Assembly: GCF_025961475.1 (NCBI RefSeq)
Contig: NZ_JAOQNS010000002.1
Location: forward strand, 310,001-374,000
DNA from: Rhodobium gokarnense
GTDB taxonomy: Bacteria > Pseudomonadota > Alphaproteobacteria > Rhizobiales > Rhodobiaceae
Reading direction: 5' to 3'
Length of the DNA: 64,000 nt
In this document: piece after piece, positions 16,613 through 27,482 of the stretch
How positions within the stretch are numbered: position 1 is the first letter of the stretch
How the letters are laid out: every line of letters starts with the position of its first letter
Translations under genes and position numbers: made by a program
The notes under the pieces: model-generated
The model's database searches: none
What the model was told of the DNA's origin: nothing
The model's input: the letters and a program-made list of their open reading frames with translations, nothing else

Positions 16613-17563
16613 TCAATACCCCCGCGTCCGATCCACCACATTGACCAGTTCCCCGCCGGCCTCGAACGTTTCCATCTGATCGAAGACGTAGTCGATGATG
16701 TGGTCCGGATCGCTTTCCGCCGCTACGTGCGGCGTGAGGATGGCGCGCGGGTGGCCCCAGAGCGGGCTCGCCTCCGTCAGCGGCTCGGTCTCGAAGACAT
16801 CGAGGCTGACGCCTGAAAGCGTGCCGTCGTCAAGCGCGCGGGCGATGTCGGCTTCGACCTGCGACTTGCCGCGCCCGGCATTGATGACGACCGGCCCCTC
16901 GATCCGGCCGTCGCGGGCAAGCTTTGAGAACAGGTCGGCGTTGAGGATGCCTTCGGTCGCCGGCGTCATCGGCAGGAGACAGACGAGGATGTCCGTGCGC
17001 GCCAGAAAGGGGTCGAACCCGGCATCGCCGGCAAAGCAGGTGATGCCCTCGATCTGCTTTTCGCTGCGGCTCCAGCCGGCAACGTCATAGCCAAGGTTCT
17101 TCAGCATCTCCGCTGCGTCCCGGCCGAGTTCGCCAAGGCCCATGACGCCGACGCGCACGTCCTTGGCCATCGGGCAGCGGTGCGGCCGCCATTCCCGGCG
17201 CCGCTGCTGTTCCAGATAGCGGAGCGTTTCCCGGTGATGGGTCAGCACCTGCAGCACCACCCATTCGGTCATCCGCCGTGTCAGGCTCGGATCGACCACG
17301 CGCACGATCGGCACGTCGGGAACGTTCGGATCGGCCATCAGATGGTCGACGCCGGCCCCCAGCCAGAAGATGACCTCAAGATTGGGAAGGTCGGAGACGA
17401 CGCCATGCGGGGCCTGCCAGAGGAGGGCGTAGCGCACGGCGTCCGGATCGGCGACGACGCCGTCCGCGCCGGCCGACTGCAGCGCCCGGCCCGGCGCGCG
17501 CTCGCGGATGCGCCCCATCCAGACGTCCTGGTCCCAGCGGGGGGCGGAAAAAAGCACGGTCAT
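16613..17563 (-). CDS. D-2-hydroxyacid dehydrogenase, glyoxylate/hydroxypyruvate reductase A-like
   Basis: 316 aa NAD(P)H-dependent oxidoreductase. The N-terminal substrate domain contains NLEVIFWLGAGVDHLMADP, and the Rossmann domain has VRVGVMGLGELGRDAAEML. The catalytic triad of the family is visible: Arg in VINAGRGKSQVE, Glu in DVFETEPL and His in ILTPHVAAES. This GhrA-like branch reduces glyoxylate and hydroxypyruvate. The real substrate is inferred from family only. It is followed in the same direction upstream by rmuC (17 bp apart), so the two may be co-transcribed. Confidence 0.88.
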   Translation of the reverse strand: MTVLFSAPRWDQDVWMGRIRERAPGRALQSAGADGVVADPDAVRYALLWQAPHGVVSDLPNLEVIFWLGAGVDHLMADPNVPDVPIVRVVDPSLTRRMTEWVVLQVLTHHRETLRYLEQQRRREWRPHRCPMAKDVRVGVMGLGELGRDAAEMLKNLGYDVAGWSRSEKQIEGITCFAGDAGFDPFLARTDILVCLLPMTPATEGILNADLFSKLARDGRIEGPVVINAGRGKSQVEADIARALDDGTLSGVSLDVFETEPLTEASPLWGHPRAILTPHVAAESDPDHIIDYVFDQMETFEAGGELVNVVDRTRGY

Positions 17564-17580
17564 TTTTGGAAAGGTCCTGT

Positions 17581-18783
17581 CTACTCGGCCGCGTTCCGGG
17601 CGGCGGCGGCATCGTCGCGCCCGGTCCCGCCATCACGCCCAGGCTCTGTATCGCGATGCACGTCGTCGAAGTCCAGTGCCTCGATCTTGCTGCCGCGCTT
17701 GATGATCTTGTCGCTGGAAATGAGGATCTGCTCCACATCCCGCGTCGCCTGGCCGAAATGGTTCTGCAGCTTCAAGACCCGGTCGCGCAGCCGGTTGGTG
17801 TCGTCGGCAAGGTGCGCGACCTCGCGCTGGATGACGAGGGCCTCCTCGCGCATCCTGACGTCGCGCAGCACCGTCTGCACGATCTGGATGGAAAGGACGA
17901 GCAGGGCCGGGGAGACGATGACGACCCGCGCCCGGTGCGCCTTCTGGACGAGGTCGTCGAAATGCTCGTGCAGGTCGGCGAAGATCGCCTCCGACGGCAC
18001 GAACAGGAAGGCGGTGTCCTGGGTCTCGCCGGGAATGAAGTAGCGTTCCGAAATGTCCTGCACGTGCTTTGAGATGTCGCGCCGCACCTGCTGCGCCGCT
18101 TGCTGCGCCTGCTCCGGCGTCTCCGCCTCGCGGAACCGGGTGAAGCCTTCTAAGGGAAACTTGGCGTCGACGACGAGCCCAGGCGCCTCGTTCGGCATGT
18201 GGATGAGGCAGTCGGGCCGCGTGCCGGAACTGAGCGTTGCCTGCAGGGTATAGCTGCCGGCCGGCAGGCCGTCGGAGATGATCGCTTCCATGCGGCCCTG
18301 GCCGAAGGCGCCGCGGGTCTGCTTGTTGGCAAGTACCTGCTGCAGGCCGCTGACCTGGCCGGTGAGGTCCTGGATCGACTTCTGCGCCCGGTCGATCAGC
18401 GCCAGCCGCTCGTTGAGCTGGCTGAGGTTGGACTGGGTGTCCTTGGAGGTCTGCGACATCGACTGGCCGAGCCGGTGGCCGAGCCCGTCGAGCCGCTCGG
18501 CCAGCGCCCGCGTCAGGTCCGACTGGCGCGAACCGAACACCTCGGCCATCGTCTGCATGCGCCCGGTCATTTCCGACTGGGTGCGCAAGAGGTCGGCGAT
18601 GCGCGCCTCCATCTCGTGGCCGCGCTCCGCCGCGGCCGCTTCCGCCTCGGCCCGGGCCCGCGCATTGCGCCAAAGCGCCACGGTCATGACCAGAAGGATG
18701 AGGAAGAAGAGGAGGGCTGCGGCAAAAACCGCCTCACCGGTGGAGACGGCGCGGTCCCCGATAAGCAACAAGGTCTCGTTCAT
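17581..18783 (-). CDS. rmuC: DNA recombination protein RmuC
   Basis: 400 aa from ATG 18783; an extended start at 18846 would run into the def leader. An N-terminal transmembrane helix (AVFAAALLFFLILLVMTVAL) is followed by a long coiled coil (residues ~45-150) and the conserved RmuC nuclease-like domain: GRMEAIISDGLP, CLIHMPNEAPGLVVDAKFPL, LFVPSEAIFADLHEHF, VSPALLVLSIQIVQTVLRD. RmuC limits rearrangements at inverted repeats. It is divergent from def, with ~100 bp between, and keeps the rhizobial rmuC-def neighbourhood. Confidence 0.92.
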   Translation of the reverse strand: MNETLLLIGDRAVSTGEAVFAAALLFFLILLVMTVALWRNARARAEAEAAAAERGHEMEARIADLLRTQSEMTGRMQTMAEVFGSRQSDLTRALAERLDGLGHRLGQSMSQTSKDTQSNLSQLNERLALIDRAQKSIQDLTGQVSGLQQVLANKQTRGAFGQGRMEAIISDGLPAGSYTLQATLSSGTRPDCLIHMPNEAPGLVVDAKFPLEGFTRFREAETPEQAQQAAQQVRRDISKHVQDISERYFIPGETQDTAFLFVPSEAIFADLHEHFDDLVQKAHRARVVIVSPALLVLSIQIVQTVLRDVRMREEALVIQREVAHLADDTNRLRDRVLKLQNHFGQATRDVEQILISSDKIIKRGSKIEALDFDDVHRDTEPGRDGGTGRDDAAAARNAAE

Positions 18784-18884
18784 GAAACAAAGATAGAACG
18801 ATTCGTCACGTCGTTCGACATCCAACGCGTGCACGCGCGCGTACAAAGTTGACCAATAAATGTGGATTGCCTATTTCTAAGCCC

Positions 18885-19421
18885 ATGGCCAAGCTCGATA
18901 TCATAACCCTGCCCGATCCCCGCCTCCGCCTGGTTTGCGAACCGGTCAAGGAGGTCGACGATGACATTCGCCAGCTGATGGACGATATGCTGGAGACGAT
19001 GTACGACGCGCCGGGCATCGGCCTTGCCGCGATCCAGGTCGCCGTGCCGAAGCGGGTGATCGTCGTCGACGTCGCCGGAAAGGACGAGGAGGAGAACCCG
19101 ATCTGCCTCGCCAATCCGGAAATCCTCTGGAAGTCCGAGGAGACCAAGGTCTACCAGGAAGGCTGCCTGTCGATCCCGGACTATTACGAGGATGTCGAGC
19201 GGCCGGACCGCATCCGGGTGAAGTTCCTCGGCTACGACAACACCTGGCAGGAGATCGAGGCCGACGGCGTGCTCTCGGTCTGCATCCAGCACGAGATCGA
19301 CCATCTCGATGGTGGCCTCTTCATCGACTACCTGTCGAAGCTGAAGCGCGACCGGGTCGTCAAGAAGTTCAAGAAATACGCCCGCCAGGACGTCAAGTTC
19401 GAAAAGGTCGGCGCGGCGTAA
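18885..19421 (+). CDS. def: Peptide deformylase
   Basis: 178 aa. ATG 18885 gives the canonical N-terminus; 18849 is in frame but too long. It removes the formyl group from nascent proteins. All three family motifs are present: GIGLAAIQ, EGCLSIP (metal Cys) and QHEIDHLDG (two metal His and catalytic Glu). The C-terminal KLKRDRVVKKFKK is usual. Its partner fmt lies downstream, but a toxin-antitoxin pair is inserted between them. Confidence 0.97.
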   Translation: MAKLDIITLPDPRLRLVCEPVKEVDDDIRQLMDDMLETMYDAPGIGLAAIQVAVPKRVIVVDVAGKDEEENPICLANPEILWKSEETKVYQEGCLSIPDYYEDVERPDRIRVKFLGYDNTWQEIEADGVLSVCIQHEIDHLDGGLFIDYLSKLKRDRVVKKFKKYARQDVKFEKVGAA

Positions 19422-19479
19422 CCTCAAATTTCGCAAAACTTCCGGCGTTCCGAACCGTCTTCGTTTCTTGTGCCTTGCG

Positions 19480-19497
19480 TGATATCATCTGATATCA
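19480..19497 (+). promoter_or_regulatory. Operator-like double palindrome before the toxin-antitoxin genes
   Basis: Two perfect TGATATCA palindromes (19480-19487 and 19490-19497), ten bp centre to centre, 28 bp before the antitoxin ATG. One helical-turn spacing fits cooperative binding of ribbon-helix-helix antitoxin dimers and therefore autorepression. Confidence 0.6.
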
Positions 19498-19524
19498 AAT
19501 TGGCGTATGGCGAGGCGAGATGAC

Positions 19525-19767
19525 ATGGCCGATCTCCTGATCCGCAATATCGATCCGGGCCTGAAGGAACGACTGCGCCAACGGGCCGAGGCGCACCGGC
19601 GCAGCCTTTCCGACGAAGTGAAGGCTCTGTTGGGCCAGCAACTTGCGCCAGCAGATGAGCGCAAGGGGCTGGGTACCCGGATACATGAGCTGTTCGCACC
19701 GCTTGGCGGCGTTGATCTGGAGCTTCCCGAGGACCAGTTCCCCGAAGCGCCGCCGCGTTTCGAATGA
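19525..19767 (+). CDS. FitA/VapB-like ribbon-helix-helix antitoxin
   Basis: 80 aa from ATG 19525 (19507 is also in frame). The N-terminal ribbon-helix-helix is ADLLIRNIDPGLKERLRQRA then HRRSLSDEVKALLG, as in FitA-type antitoxins. The C-terminal tail (FAPLGGVDLELPEDQFPE) would wrap the toxin. It probably binds the double TGATATCA palindrome just upstream. The stop overlaps the toxin start by four bases (ATGA), the usual TA coupling. Confidence 0.88.
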   Translation: MADLLIRNIDPGLKERLRQRAEAHRRSLSDEVKALLGQQLAPADERKGLGTRIHELFAPLGGVDLELPEDQFPEAPPRFE

Positions 19768-20189
19768 TCCTGCTCGATACCAACGTGGTGTCGGAACTGA
19801 TGCGTCCGGCACCGAACCGGCAGGTCGTCGCGTTCATTGATGGCCATGCAAGGACGCACTTTTTCCTCCCGGCGCCTGCGCTTGCGGAGCTCTTCGCAGG
19901 TGTCGAGCTTCTGCCGGACGGGCGCCGCAAGGCAGACCTGCGTGGCCAGCTGCAGCGCGTGGCCGACGACTTATTTGTCGGTCGTATCGCTCCGTTTGAT
20001 GAGGAAAGTGCGCGTGCCTACGGGCTGGTCATCGCGGAGCGCACGCGCCAGGGTCGACCCATCTCCGTTGTGGATGCCGAGATCGCGGCCATCGCCCGCC
20101 ACACCGGCTTTGCCGTTGCGACACGAAACCTCGGTGATTTCGTGGGGCTCGGGCTTGCTCTCATCGACCCGTTTGATAAACCGGCCTGA
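19764..20189 (+). CDS. FitB/VapC-like PIN-domain toxin
   Basis: 141 aa PIN-domain ribonuclease toxin. The acidic metal-binding residues are intact: ILLDTNVVSELMRP (Asp), PAPALAELFAGVELLPDGRR (Glu), SVVDAEIAAIARH (Asp) and ATRNLGDF (Asn/Asp). By family, it would cleave RNA and arrest translation unless bound by the antitoxin. The pair sits between def and fmt, genes that are usually adjacent in rhizobia, so it is likely an acquired module. Confidence 0.9.
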   Translation: MILLDTNVVSELMRPAPNRQVVAFIDGHARTHFFLPAPALAELFAGVELLPDGRRKADLRGQLQRVADDLFVGRIAPFDEESARAYGLVIAERTRQGRPISVVDAEIAAIARHTGFAVATRNLGDFVGLGLALIDPFDKPA

Positions 20190-20225
20190 CCGACAACAAA
20201 CCGCCGGGAAGGCGCGCTGCCAGCC

Positions 20226-21158
20226 ATGCCTCTCAAGATCGCCTTCATGGGAACGCCGGACTTTTCCGTGCCGACGCTGGTGGAAATCCTCGGCCAGGGC
20301 CACGAGGTCGCCGCCGTCTACACGCGCGCCCCGCGCCCGGCCGGTCGCGGCATGGACGAGCGCAAATCCCCGGTGCACGAAAAGGCCGAGGCCTTCGGCA
20401 TTCCGGTGCACACGCCGAAGACCCTGCGCGATGAGGCCGAGCAGGCGCGCTTTGCCGACCTCGGCGTTGATGTCGCCGTGGTCGTTGCCTATGGCCTGAT
20501 TCTGCCGGCCCCCGTGCTCGATGCCCCGGTCCATGGCTGCCTCAACCTCCATGCCTCCCTGCTGCCGCGCTGGCGCGGCGCGGCGCCCATCAACCGGGCG
20601 ATCATGGCCGGCGACGCGGCCACCGGCGTTATGGTCATGCGCATGGAGGAGGGGCTCGACACGGGCCCCGTCTGCATGTCCGAAGAGGTTGCGATCACAG
20701 GAGAAATGACGGCCGGCCAGCTTCACGACCGGCTCGCCCGGCTCGGCGGCGACCTCATGGTCCGGGCCTTGGCCGCGCTGGAGCGCGATGCCCTTTCCTG
20801 CACGCCGCAGGGCGCGCAAGGCGTCACCTACGCGAAAAAAATCGACAAGGCCGAGACACGTATACACTGGACGCGGACCGCCGATGAGTTGCATGATCAC
20901 GTCCGTGGCCTCTCGCCATTCCCGGGTGCCTGGTGCGAGATGGCCCGCGGCGGCAAGACGGAGCGCATCAAGGTTCTGCGCACCGAAACCGCCGAGGGGA
21001 CAGGAGCACCCGGAACGCTGCTTGACGACGCACTGACCATTGCCTGCGGTGACGGAGCCATCCGACTGCTGGAGGTTCAGCGGGCCGGCAAGGCGGCGAT
21101 GTCGGCGGAGGCCTTCCTGCGTGGTGCCGGTCTGACGGTCGGTGCTGTGCTCCGGTAA
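20226..21158 (+). CDS. fmt: Methionyl-tRNA formyltransferase
   Basis: 310 aa. Transfers a formyl group from 10-formyl-THF to initiator Met-tRNA. N-terminal Rossmann-like domain: [60 protein letters not shown] (catalytic Asn/His region), EEGLDTGPV. The C-terminal domain ([26 protein letters not shown]) binds tRNA. Full length. It is followed by a GNAT gene and truA in the same direction. Confidence 0.97.
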   Translation: MPLKIAFMGTPDFSVPTLVEILGQGHEVAAVYTRAPRPAGRGMDERKSPVHEKAEAFGIPVHTPKTLRDEAEQARFADLGVDVAVVVAYGLILPAPVLDAPVHGCLNLHASLLPRWRGAAPINRAIMAGDAATGVMVMRMEEGLDTGPVCMSEEVAITGEMTAGQLHDRLARLGGDLMVRALAALERDALSCTPQGAQGVTYAKKIDKAETRIHWTRTADELHDHVRGLSPFPGAWCEMARGGKTERIKVLRTETAEGTGAPGTLLDDALTIACGDGAIRLLEVQRAGKAAMSAEAFLRGAGLTVGAVLR

Positions 21159-21176
21159 CAGACGGAGGGGGCCGTC

Positions 21177-21728
21177 ATGACCGAACCCGCCGATTTGATC
21201 GTTCGCGAGGAGCACATCGCGGAGCGGTCGTCCGTTGTTCGCCTTCTGTGCGACGCCTTCGGCAAGATCGATGAAGCCCAACTCACCGAGGACCTGCACC
21301 GCGACGGCGACGTCCTGGTCGGTCTCGTCGCCGAGGCCGATGGTGACATCGTCGGCTATGTCCTGTTCTCGCGCGTCGTCATCGAGACCCTGGAAGGCCC
21401 GGTGCCCGCCGTGACGCTGGCGCCGCTCGCCGTCGCCGAGGCCTATCGCCGGCGCGGCATCGGCGCCGCGCTCGTCGAACAGGGGCTCGGACGCCTCGCC
21501 GCCAAGGGCGAAGACATCGTCTTCGTCATCGGCCACCCGGACTACTACCGGCGCTTCGGCTTTTCGTCGGAAGACGCCAGGGCGTTCCGCTGCCCGTGGT
21601 CGAAGGAGGCGGGCGATGCCCACATGGTGCTCTCGCTGACGTCCCGCAGGCTTGCCGGCAAGACCGGCAGCGTCACCTACAGCCGCGGCTTCGAGCGCTT
21701 CGTTCCGGCCGGAGAGGCCTCGAGATGA
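21177..21728 (+). CDS. GNAT-family N-acetyltransferase
   Basis: 183 aa YhbS-like acetyltransferase. The acetyl-CoA site is visible as [20 protein letters not shown] (motif A, R/QxxGxG/A). [15 protein letters not shown] precedes it, and [19 protein letters not shown] is the typical C-terminal motif of this branch. The substrate is unknown. It lies 18 bp after fmt and 7 bp before truA, so it is probably in that operon. Confidence 0.87.
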   Translation: MTEPADLIVREEHIAERSSVVRLLCDAFGKIDEAQLTEDLHRDGDVLVGLVAEADGDIVGYVLFSRVVIETLEGPVPAVTLAPLAVAEAYRRRGIGAALVEQGLGRLAAKGEDIVFVIGHPDYYRRFGFSSEDARAFRCPWSKEAGDAHMVLSLTSRRLAGKTGSVTYSRGFERFVPAGEASR

Positions 21729-21735
21729 CCCGGCC

Positions 21736-22476
<741 letters not shown>

Positions 22477-22507
22477 GCACGATTGGTCGCAGGCGCTTCC
22501 GTCGGCT

Positions 22508-22549
22508 GGGCGGTCGCACTGGATTGCTTCGCTTCGCTCGCAATGACGG
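22508..22549. repeat. Partial copy of the palindromic repeat at 16159-16295
   Basis: CTGGATTGCTTCGCTTCGCTCGCAATGACGG-type segment ending in the same TCGCAATGACGG terminus, just after truA. A CATTGCGAGG stretch at ~22583 may be a remnant of the opposite end. Confidence 0.5.
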
Positions 22550-22608
22550 CGAATGGTTAATTCCTAAGACATTTCAACATCATTGCGAGGAGGCTGCCAA
22601 ACACTCGG

Positions 22609-22782
22609 CCGTCACCCCGGACTTGATCCGGGGCCCATTGCCCCTATCAAAACGGTATGTCCGGTGTTGTTAAAGCAAGGCGCTGGCGCAGGGATCTGCC
22701 ACGGCAAGACTCTCGACGGGCTACTGTGTTGCCAACGGGCAATGGGTACCGGGTCTCCGCTTCGCTTCGCCCGGCATGACGG
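22609..22782. repeat. MITE-like repeat copy 2 (174 bp)
   Basis: Starts CCGTCACCCCGG and ends CCGGCATGACGG; same length as the copy at 16412-16585. The outer ~45 bp on each side are closely similar (for example GCCCATTGCCCCTATC against GCCTATTGCCCCTGTC), while the core differs. The left flank CCAAACACTCGG is also shared, so the unit may be slightly longer. It ends 11 bp from the transglycosylase stop codon. Confidence 0.75.
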
Positions 22783-22793
22783 AGAAGGATGTC

Positions 22794-23996
22794 CTACCGC
22801 CCACCCAGCCGTCGATAAATCTCCCGACCCGCTCGCCCGGTAACCTCCATGCCGAAATGGGCTTCGGCCCGCTCGATGCCGGCGCGGGTGGCCTGGCCGA
22901 CCTTGCCGTCCGGCTCGCCCACATTGAAGCCGGCGCGGTTGAGGAGCTTTTGCAGCTCCAGCCGCTCCGCCCGCGACAGGCCGCCGTCACGGGTCGGCCA
23001 GGGCGTCTGGATCGGCCCGTAGCCGGCCAGCCGGTCGGCGAGGTGCGAGATCGCCAGCGCGTAGGATTCGGCGAGATTGTAGGAATAGATGGCGTTGAAG
23101 TTGCGGAACACGAGGAACGCCGGGCCGCGCTTTCCGGCAGGAAGCAGAAGCCCGGCATTGCCGCCATTGCCGAGCGGGCGCCCGTCGACCTTGGTGAGGC
23201 CGCGCTTGCGCCAGGTGGCGATCGAGGCCGTGCGCTTGCGCCCCGACGGCCCGCGATAGCCGTTCGGCAGCTTCACCTCCCAGAGGAAGGATTCGCCCGG
23301 CCGCCAGCCGGATTTCCTCAGGAAATTCGCAGTTGAGGCGAGCGCGTCGGGCACGGAGTTGATGAGGTCGCGCCGTCCGTCGCCGTCGCCGTCGACGGCG
23401 AGCCGCCTGTAGGTGGTCGGGATGAACTGGGTCTGGCCGAAGGCGCCGGCCCAGGAGCCGTAGAGCTGGTCCGTCCTCAGGTGATCCTGGCTGGCCAGCT
23501 TCAGCGCCGCAATGAGCTGCTCGCGGAAGAAGCTTGAGCGCCGCCCGCCGACGCAGGTCAGGCTGGCGAGCGCGTGCGGGATATAGAAGTCGCCCTGGTC
23601 GCGGCCGTAATTGCTCTCAATGCCCCAGACCGCGGCGACCACGTGGCGGTCGACGCCATAGCGCTGCTGCACTGCCCGCAGCACCCGGTCGTATTTCCGC
23701 ATCATCGCCTTGCCGTCGCTGATGCGCTGCTCGTCGACGAGGAAGGCCATATAGTCCCAGATCGGCGTCTTGTGCTCCGGCTGCTTGCCGGAGAACCGCA
23801 CGGCCTTTTCGTCGTAGCGCGCGCCGTCGAGCGCCTTGGAAGCGACCGAAGGGCTGACGCCGGCGCGGACGGCGTCGCGTTTCAGCCCGGCGACGCAGCT
23901 CTCGAACGAGGCTGCTGCCGGCCGCGCCACGGCCATTGCCGCCAGGGCGAGGGCAAGCGCCAGGCTGGCGCGTCGGGTTGTCGGTCGGCCGGGCAT
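22794..23996 (-). CDS. MltB-type lytic murein transglycosylase with peptidoglycan-binding domain
   Basis: 400 aa secreted enzyme. Signal peptide LALALALAAMAVARPAAA. The SLT_2/MltB catalytic domain has the catalytic Glu in AVWGIESNYGRDQGDF and downstream blocks SWAGAFGQTQFIPTTYRRLA, DGDGDGRRDLINSVPDALAS and FRNFNAIYSYNLAESYALAI. The C-terminal ~60 residues form a peptidoglycan-binding domain (LQKLLNRAGFNVGEPDGKVG). It cleaves glycan strands to 1,6-anhydro products. There is no lipobox, so it is likely periplasmic and soluble. Confidence 0.93.
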   Translation of the reverse strand: MPGRPTTRRASLALALALAAMAVARPAAASFESCVAGLKRDAVRAGVSPSVASKALDGARYDEKAVRFSGKQPEHKTPIWDYMAFLVDEQRISDGKAMMRKYDRVLRAVQQRYGVDRHVVAAVWGIESNYGRDQGDFYIPHALASLTCVGGRRSSFFREQLIAALKLASQDHLRTDQLYGSWAGAFGQTQFIPTTYRRLAVDGDGDGRRDLINSVPDALASTANFLRKSGWRPGESFLWEVKLPNGYRGPSGRKRTASIATWRKRGLTKVDGRPLGNGGNAGLLLPAGKRGPAFLVFRNFNAIYSYNLAESYALAISHLADRLAGYGPIQTPWPTRDGGLSRAERLELQKLLNRAGFNVGEPDGKVGQATRAGIERAEAHFGMEVTGRAGREIYRRLGGR

Positions 23997-24137
23997 CCCC
24001 TTCTCCGCGAATCATCCGTATTTGCCCGACTATGGCAGCGGATTGGGGCAGGTAAAGGGGGATGGCGAAGGGCCGGCGGTTGCGGCCGCGCGCCGCCAGT
24101 CACATTCCCGTGTGGTCCGGGGGGCGGCGAAGAGCGG

Positions 24138-24737
24138 TCAGGTAATGCCGACCATCTGGCCGATCAGTTCGCTGAGGAAGAGCCCGAGCACGAAATCGAG
24201 GGCGACGAGGCCGACGACGACCGAGGTCTGTCCGCCGAGTGCCGCCCGCGTCACCACGTAGCGGTAGCGCAGCACCACGCCGACGGCGACCAGCGTCAAA
24301 AGCATCATCATCTGCCCGGAGACGACGCCGAGGGCGTAGAGGATCTGCGGCAGGGCGTAGGGCACGAGGGCGATGACGCTGGTCCAGTTGCGGGCAACGA
24401 TCAGCGGAATGTAGCGCTGGGAAAAGCCGAGCGGCCCGGCGATCGCCGCGGTGACCAGCGGAAAGGCGAGCCAGTCGACCGCGATGCCGAGGGCACTGAC
24501 GAGGAAGAACAGGCCGTCGGGAAAGTCCGCCGCCGTCACCGGCAGCATCTCGATGCTGACGGCGCGCTGGGCGAGCAGCGTCGGCAGATAGAGCGGCAGC
24601 ATCAGGAGGATGGCGCCGAAGGAGCGCCAGAAACCGTCGATGCTGATATCGAAGGCCCGCATGCCGGCGTCCTTGCCCTTCATCAGAAGCCAGGCGCCGG
24701 TCAGCGAACGCGAAATCTCCTCAAGCGTCAGCATCAA
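24138..24737 (-). CDS. Conserved polytopic membrane protein of unknown function
   Basis: 199 aa with about five hydrophobic helices ([95 protein letters not shown]). Its ATG overlaps the dapE stop by four bases, so it is translated with dapE. The same arrangement, a small membrane protein behind dapE, is common in rhizobia, but I recognise no function. There are no catalytic motifs. Confidence 0.8.
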   Translation of the reverse strand: MMLTLEEISRSLTGAWLLMKGKDAGMRAFDISIDGFWRSFGAILLMLPLYLPTLLAQRAVSIEMLPVTAADFPDGLFFLVSALGIAVDWLAFPLVTAAIAGPLGFSQRYIPLIVARNWTSVIALVPYALPQILYALGVVSGQMMMLLTLVAVGVVLRYRYVVTRAALGGQTSVVVGLVALDFVLGLFLSELIGQMVGIT

Positions 24738-25927
24738 CGGCTGTTTCCGTTCGCCGCGGCAAAGAAGCCGTCAAGGAAGCGCTCGTAGATCGCCGACAGC
24801 CGGTCGAGGTCGGCGGTCGGCACCCGCTCGTCGACCTGGTGCATGGTCTGGCCGACGAGGCCGAACTCGACCACCGGGCAGACATCCTTGATGAAGCGGG
24901 CGTCCGATGTGCCGCCATTGGTGGAAAGCTCCGGCCGCCGGCCGATGACCTCGGCAATGGCATCGGAAAGGGTACCGATGAGGTCGCTCGCCTCGGTGCG
25001 GAACACGTCGCTGACGGCGGGCTCGAAGGCGAGATCGTAGCGGATGCTATTGCCGGCAGCCGCATCGAGCGTCTCCGTCAGCCAGGCCTTCAGGCTTTCC
25101 GTCGTCCAGGTGTCGTTGAAGCGGATGTTGAAGCGCGCGGTCGCCTTGGCCGGAATGACGTTGAAGGCCGGATTGCCGACGTCGATGGAGGTGACCTCCA
25201 GGTTCGAGGGCTGGAAATGCTCCGTGCCGCCGTCGAGCGGCTCGGCGATAAGCGCGTCGATCAGACGGACGATACCGGGGATCGGGTTGTCGGCGAGATG
25301 CTGGTAGGCGGCGTGGCCCTGCGTCCCCGTGACGGTCAGCGTCGCGGACAGGCTGCCGCGCCGGCCGATCTTGATGGCATCGCCGAGGGTTTCCGGATTG
25401 GTCGGCTCGCCGACGATCGCCGCATCGAAGGCCTCGCCGCGCGCCGTGCACCAGTCCAGGAGCTTGCGCGTGCCGTTGACGGCCGGACCTTCCTCGTCGC
25501 CGGTGATGAGGAACGAGATCGAGCCGGAAAAGCCGTCGTTTTTCTCCAGGAACCGCAGGGCTGCGGCCAGGAACGCGGCGATGCCGCCCTTCATATCGAC
25601 GGCGCCGCGGCCATAGAGCACCCCGTCGACGATCGTTCCGGCAAACGGATCGTGGCTCCAGTGCGCCGCATCGCCGACTGGCACCACGTCGGTGTGGCCG
25701 GCAAAGGTCAGGTGCGGCGCACCGCTGCCGATCCGCGCATAGAGGTTTTCCACGTCCGGCGTGCCCGGCTCGGAGAACACCATCCGGTGGACCGTGAACC
25801 CGGCCGCCGACAGCACCTCGTCCAGATAGGCGAGCGCGCCGCCTTCCTCAGGCGTCACGGACGGGCAGCCCAGCAAGTCACGGGCAAGGCGGATCGGATC
25901 GGTCGTCGGTGCAGCGGTATCGGTCAT
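24734..25927 (-). CDS. dapE: Succinyl-diaminopimelate desuccinylase
   Basis: 397 aa M20 di-zinc hydrolase of the succinylase branch of lysine/diaminopimelate synthesis. ATG 25927 gives the normal length and has AAGGAG upstream. Zinc ligands and catalytic Glu are visible: [53 protein letters not shown] and [13 protein letters not shown]. It works in the same pathway as dapD, encoded 5 kb to the right. Those two genes are normally closer in rhizobia. Confidence 0.96.
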   Translation of the reverse strand: MTDTAAPTTDPIRLARDLLGCPSVTPEEGGALAYLDEVLSAAGFTVHRMVFSEPGTPDVENLYARIGSGAPHLTFAGHTDVVPVGDAAHWSHDPFAGTIVDGVLYGRGAVDMKGGIAAFLAAALRFLEKNDGFSGSISFLITGDEEGPAVNGTRKLLDWCTARGEAFDAAIVGEPTNPETLGDAIKIGRRGSLSATLTVTGTQGHAAYQHLADNPIPGIVRLIDALIAEPLDGGTEHFQPSNLEVTSIDVGNPAFNVIPAKATARFNIRFNDTWTTESLKAWLTETLDAAAGNSIRYDLAFEPAVSDVFRTEASDLIGTLSDAIAEVIGRRPELSTNGGTSDARFIKDVCPVVEFGLVGQTMHQVDERVPTADLDRLSAIYERFLDGFFAAANGNSR

Positions 25928-26222
25928 GAAGGCTCGTCGGTCTCCTTTCGGCAGATGAGCATTTAGAGCACTTGGCCCTGATATTGAAGCGATTCCGCAA
26001 CGAACCAATCCAGCCGTTCGGCGGCAAAACGTCCGCGTTGGTTGTGGCCTTCGTGCAAATACCTCTTTTGCATCACCGTCCTTGCTCGTGTCCTCCCCCG
26101 TTTTTCGGGGTCGGTACATCCTGCGGGTGCACGAATTGTTCGCATTTTCGCGGTTCAATTGGCCGGTTGACCTTGCGCGGCCCGCACGCCGCCGCAGGCG
26201 CCTTACCGAGGGGGACGGCCTT

Positions 26223-27368
26223 TTGGACGAGACGACGACAGAGACCGCGGCAACGTCCGGCACCGGCTGGGGGCCGGCAATCGCCCGCGAATGGATGCTG
26301 GCGGCGGCGGCCGTCACCTGCGGCATCTTCCTCGTCTATGGCGAAACCCTCTTTCCGGACCTGTCCGATCCGGTCTCCCTCGTCCTCTTGTCGGCCTGGC
26401 TGTTCGCGATCGTCCTCGGCTCCGCCCTCGGCGTCGTCCGCCATGCCGAGCATGTCTCGGAGCGGCTCGGCGAGCCCTACGGCACGCTGGTGCTGACGCT
26501 CGCCATCGCCGCCATCGAGGTGATGAGCATCACCGCGGTGATGATGCATGGAGAGAACAACCCGACGCTGGTGCGCGACACGCTCTTTTCCGTCACCATG
26601 ATCTTCATGGCCGGCATGGTCGGCATCGCGCTGCTCCTCGGCGCCATCCGCCACCGCGAGCAGAGCTTCAACCTGCAGGGCGCCAACGCCTATCTCGGGC
26701 TCATCGTGCCGCTCGCCGTGTTCAGCCTCGTGCTGCCCGAATTCACGCGCTCCACCTCCGGCCCGACCCTGACGCCCGCGCAGCAGTTCATGGTCGGCGC
26801 GATGGCGGCCGGGCTCTATATCGTCTTCCTCTTCATCCAGACGGGCCGGCACCGGGACTATTTCGCACAGCCCGATGTCGCCGTGGAAGCCGATGCCGGG
26901 GAAGGGCATGCGCCGCCGCCGCTGCTGCCGCACGTGCTGCTGCTTCTTGCCTATATCGTGCCGGTCGTCTTCCTCGTCGAACAGCTTGCCCGGCCGATCG
27001 ACTACGTGATCGGGGCCTTCGGCGCCCCCCACATCGTCGGCGGCGTCATCGTCGCCGTCCTCGTGACGACGCCGGAAGCCATCGGCGGCGTCAAGGCGGC
27101 GCTGCGCAACCGGCTGCAGATCTCGGTCAACGTCTTCCTCGGCTCGGTGCTGGCGACAATCGGGCTCACCGTTCCGATCATGCTGGTGGTGTCCAACCTG
27201 ATCGGCCTTGAGTTGGTGCTCGGCCTGCAGTCGACGGAGATGGTGCTGCTGCTCCTGGTGCTGGTGGTCAACGTCATCACCTTTTCCAGCGGCCGCACCA
27301 ACCTCCTGCAGGGCGCCGTCCATCTGCTGTTGTTCCTGGCCTTCCTGTTCCTTTTGTTCCAGGACTGA
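26223..27368 (+). CDS. ChaA-type calcium/sodium:proton antiporter
   Basis: 381 aa from TTG 26223, chosen because GAGGGGGA is correctly spaced; upstream in-frame starts from 26082 lack support. It is a CaCA-superfamily exchanger with ~11 helices in two halves. The acidic alpha repeats are recognisable: [20 protein letters not shown] and [18 protein letters not shown], each with the conserved Glu. A His/Glu-rich cytoplasmic loop ([13 protein letters not shown]) separates the halves. ChaA exports Ca2+ or Na+/K+ at high pH or salt. It is divergent from dapE across a ~295-bp gap in which I see no further feature. Confidence 0.87.
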   Translation: MDETTTETAATSGTGWGPAIAREWMLAAAAVTCGIFLVYGETLFPDLSDPVSLVLLSAWLFAIVLGSALGVVRHAEHVSERLGEPYGTLVLTLAIAAIEVMSITAVMMHGENNPTLVRDTLFSVTMIFMAGMVGIALLLGAIRHREQSFNLQGANAYLGLIVPLAVFSLVLPEFTRSTSGPTLTPAQQFMVGAMAAGLYIVFLFIQTGRHRDYFAQPDVAVEADAGEGHAPPPLLPHVLLLLAYIVPVVFLVEQLARPIDYVIGAFGAPHIVGGVIVAVLVTTPEAIGGVKAALRNRLQISVNVFLGSVLATIGLTVPIMLVVSNLIGLELVLGLQSTEMVLLLLVLVVNVITFSSGRTNLLQGAVHLLLFLAFLFLLFQD

Positions 27369-27482
27369 AAACCCCTTTCGAAACCGTTTGTTGAGTCCTT
27401 GGCGCTAGGGTCTCCCGCAGTATGTGTGCGTCGCACGGATGCCGGTGCGACAGGAATTCGGGTCCAGGCCAGGGGGCATCGC

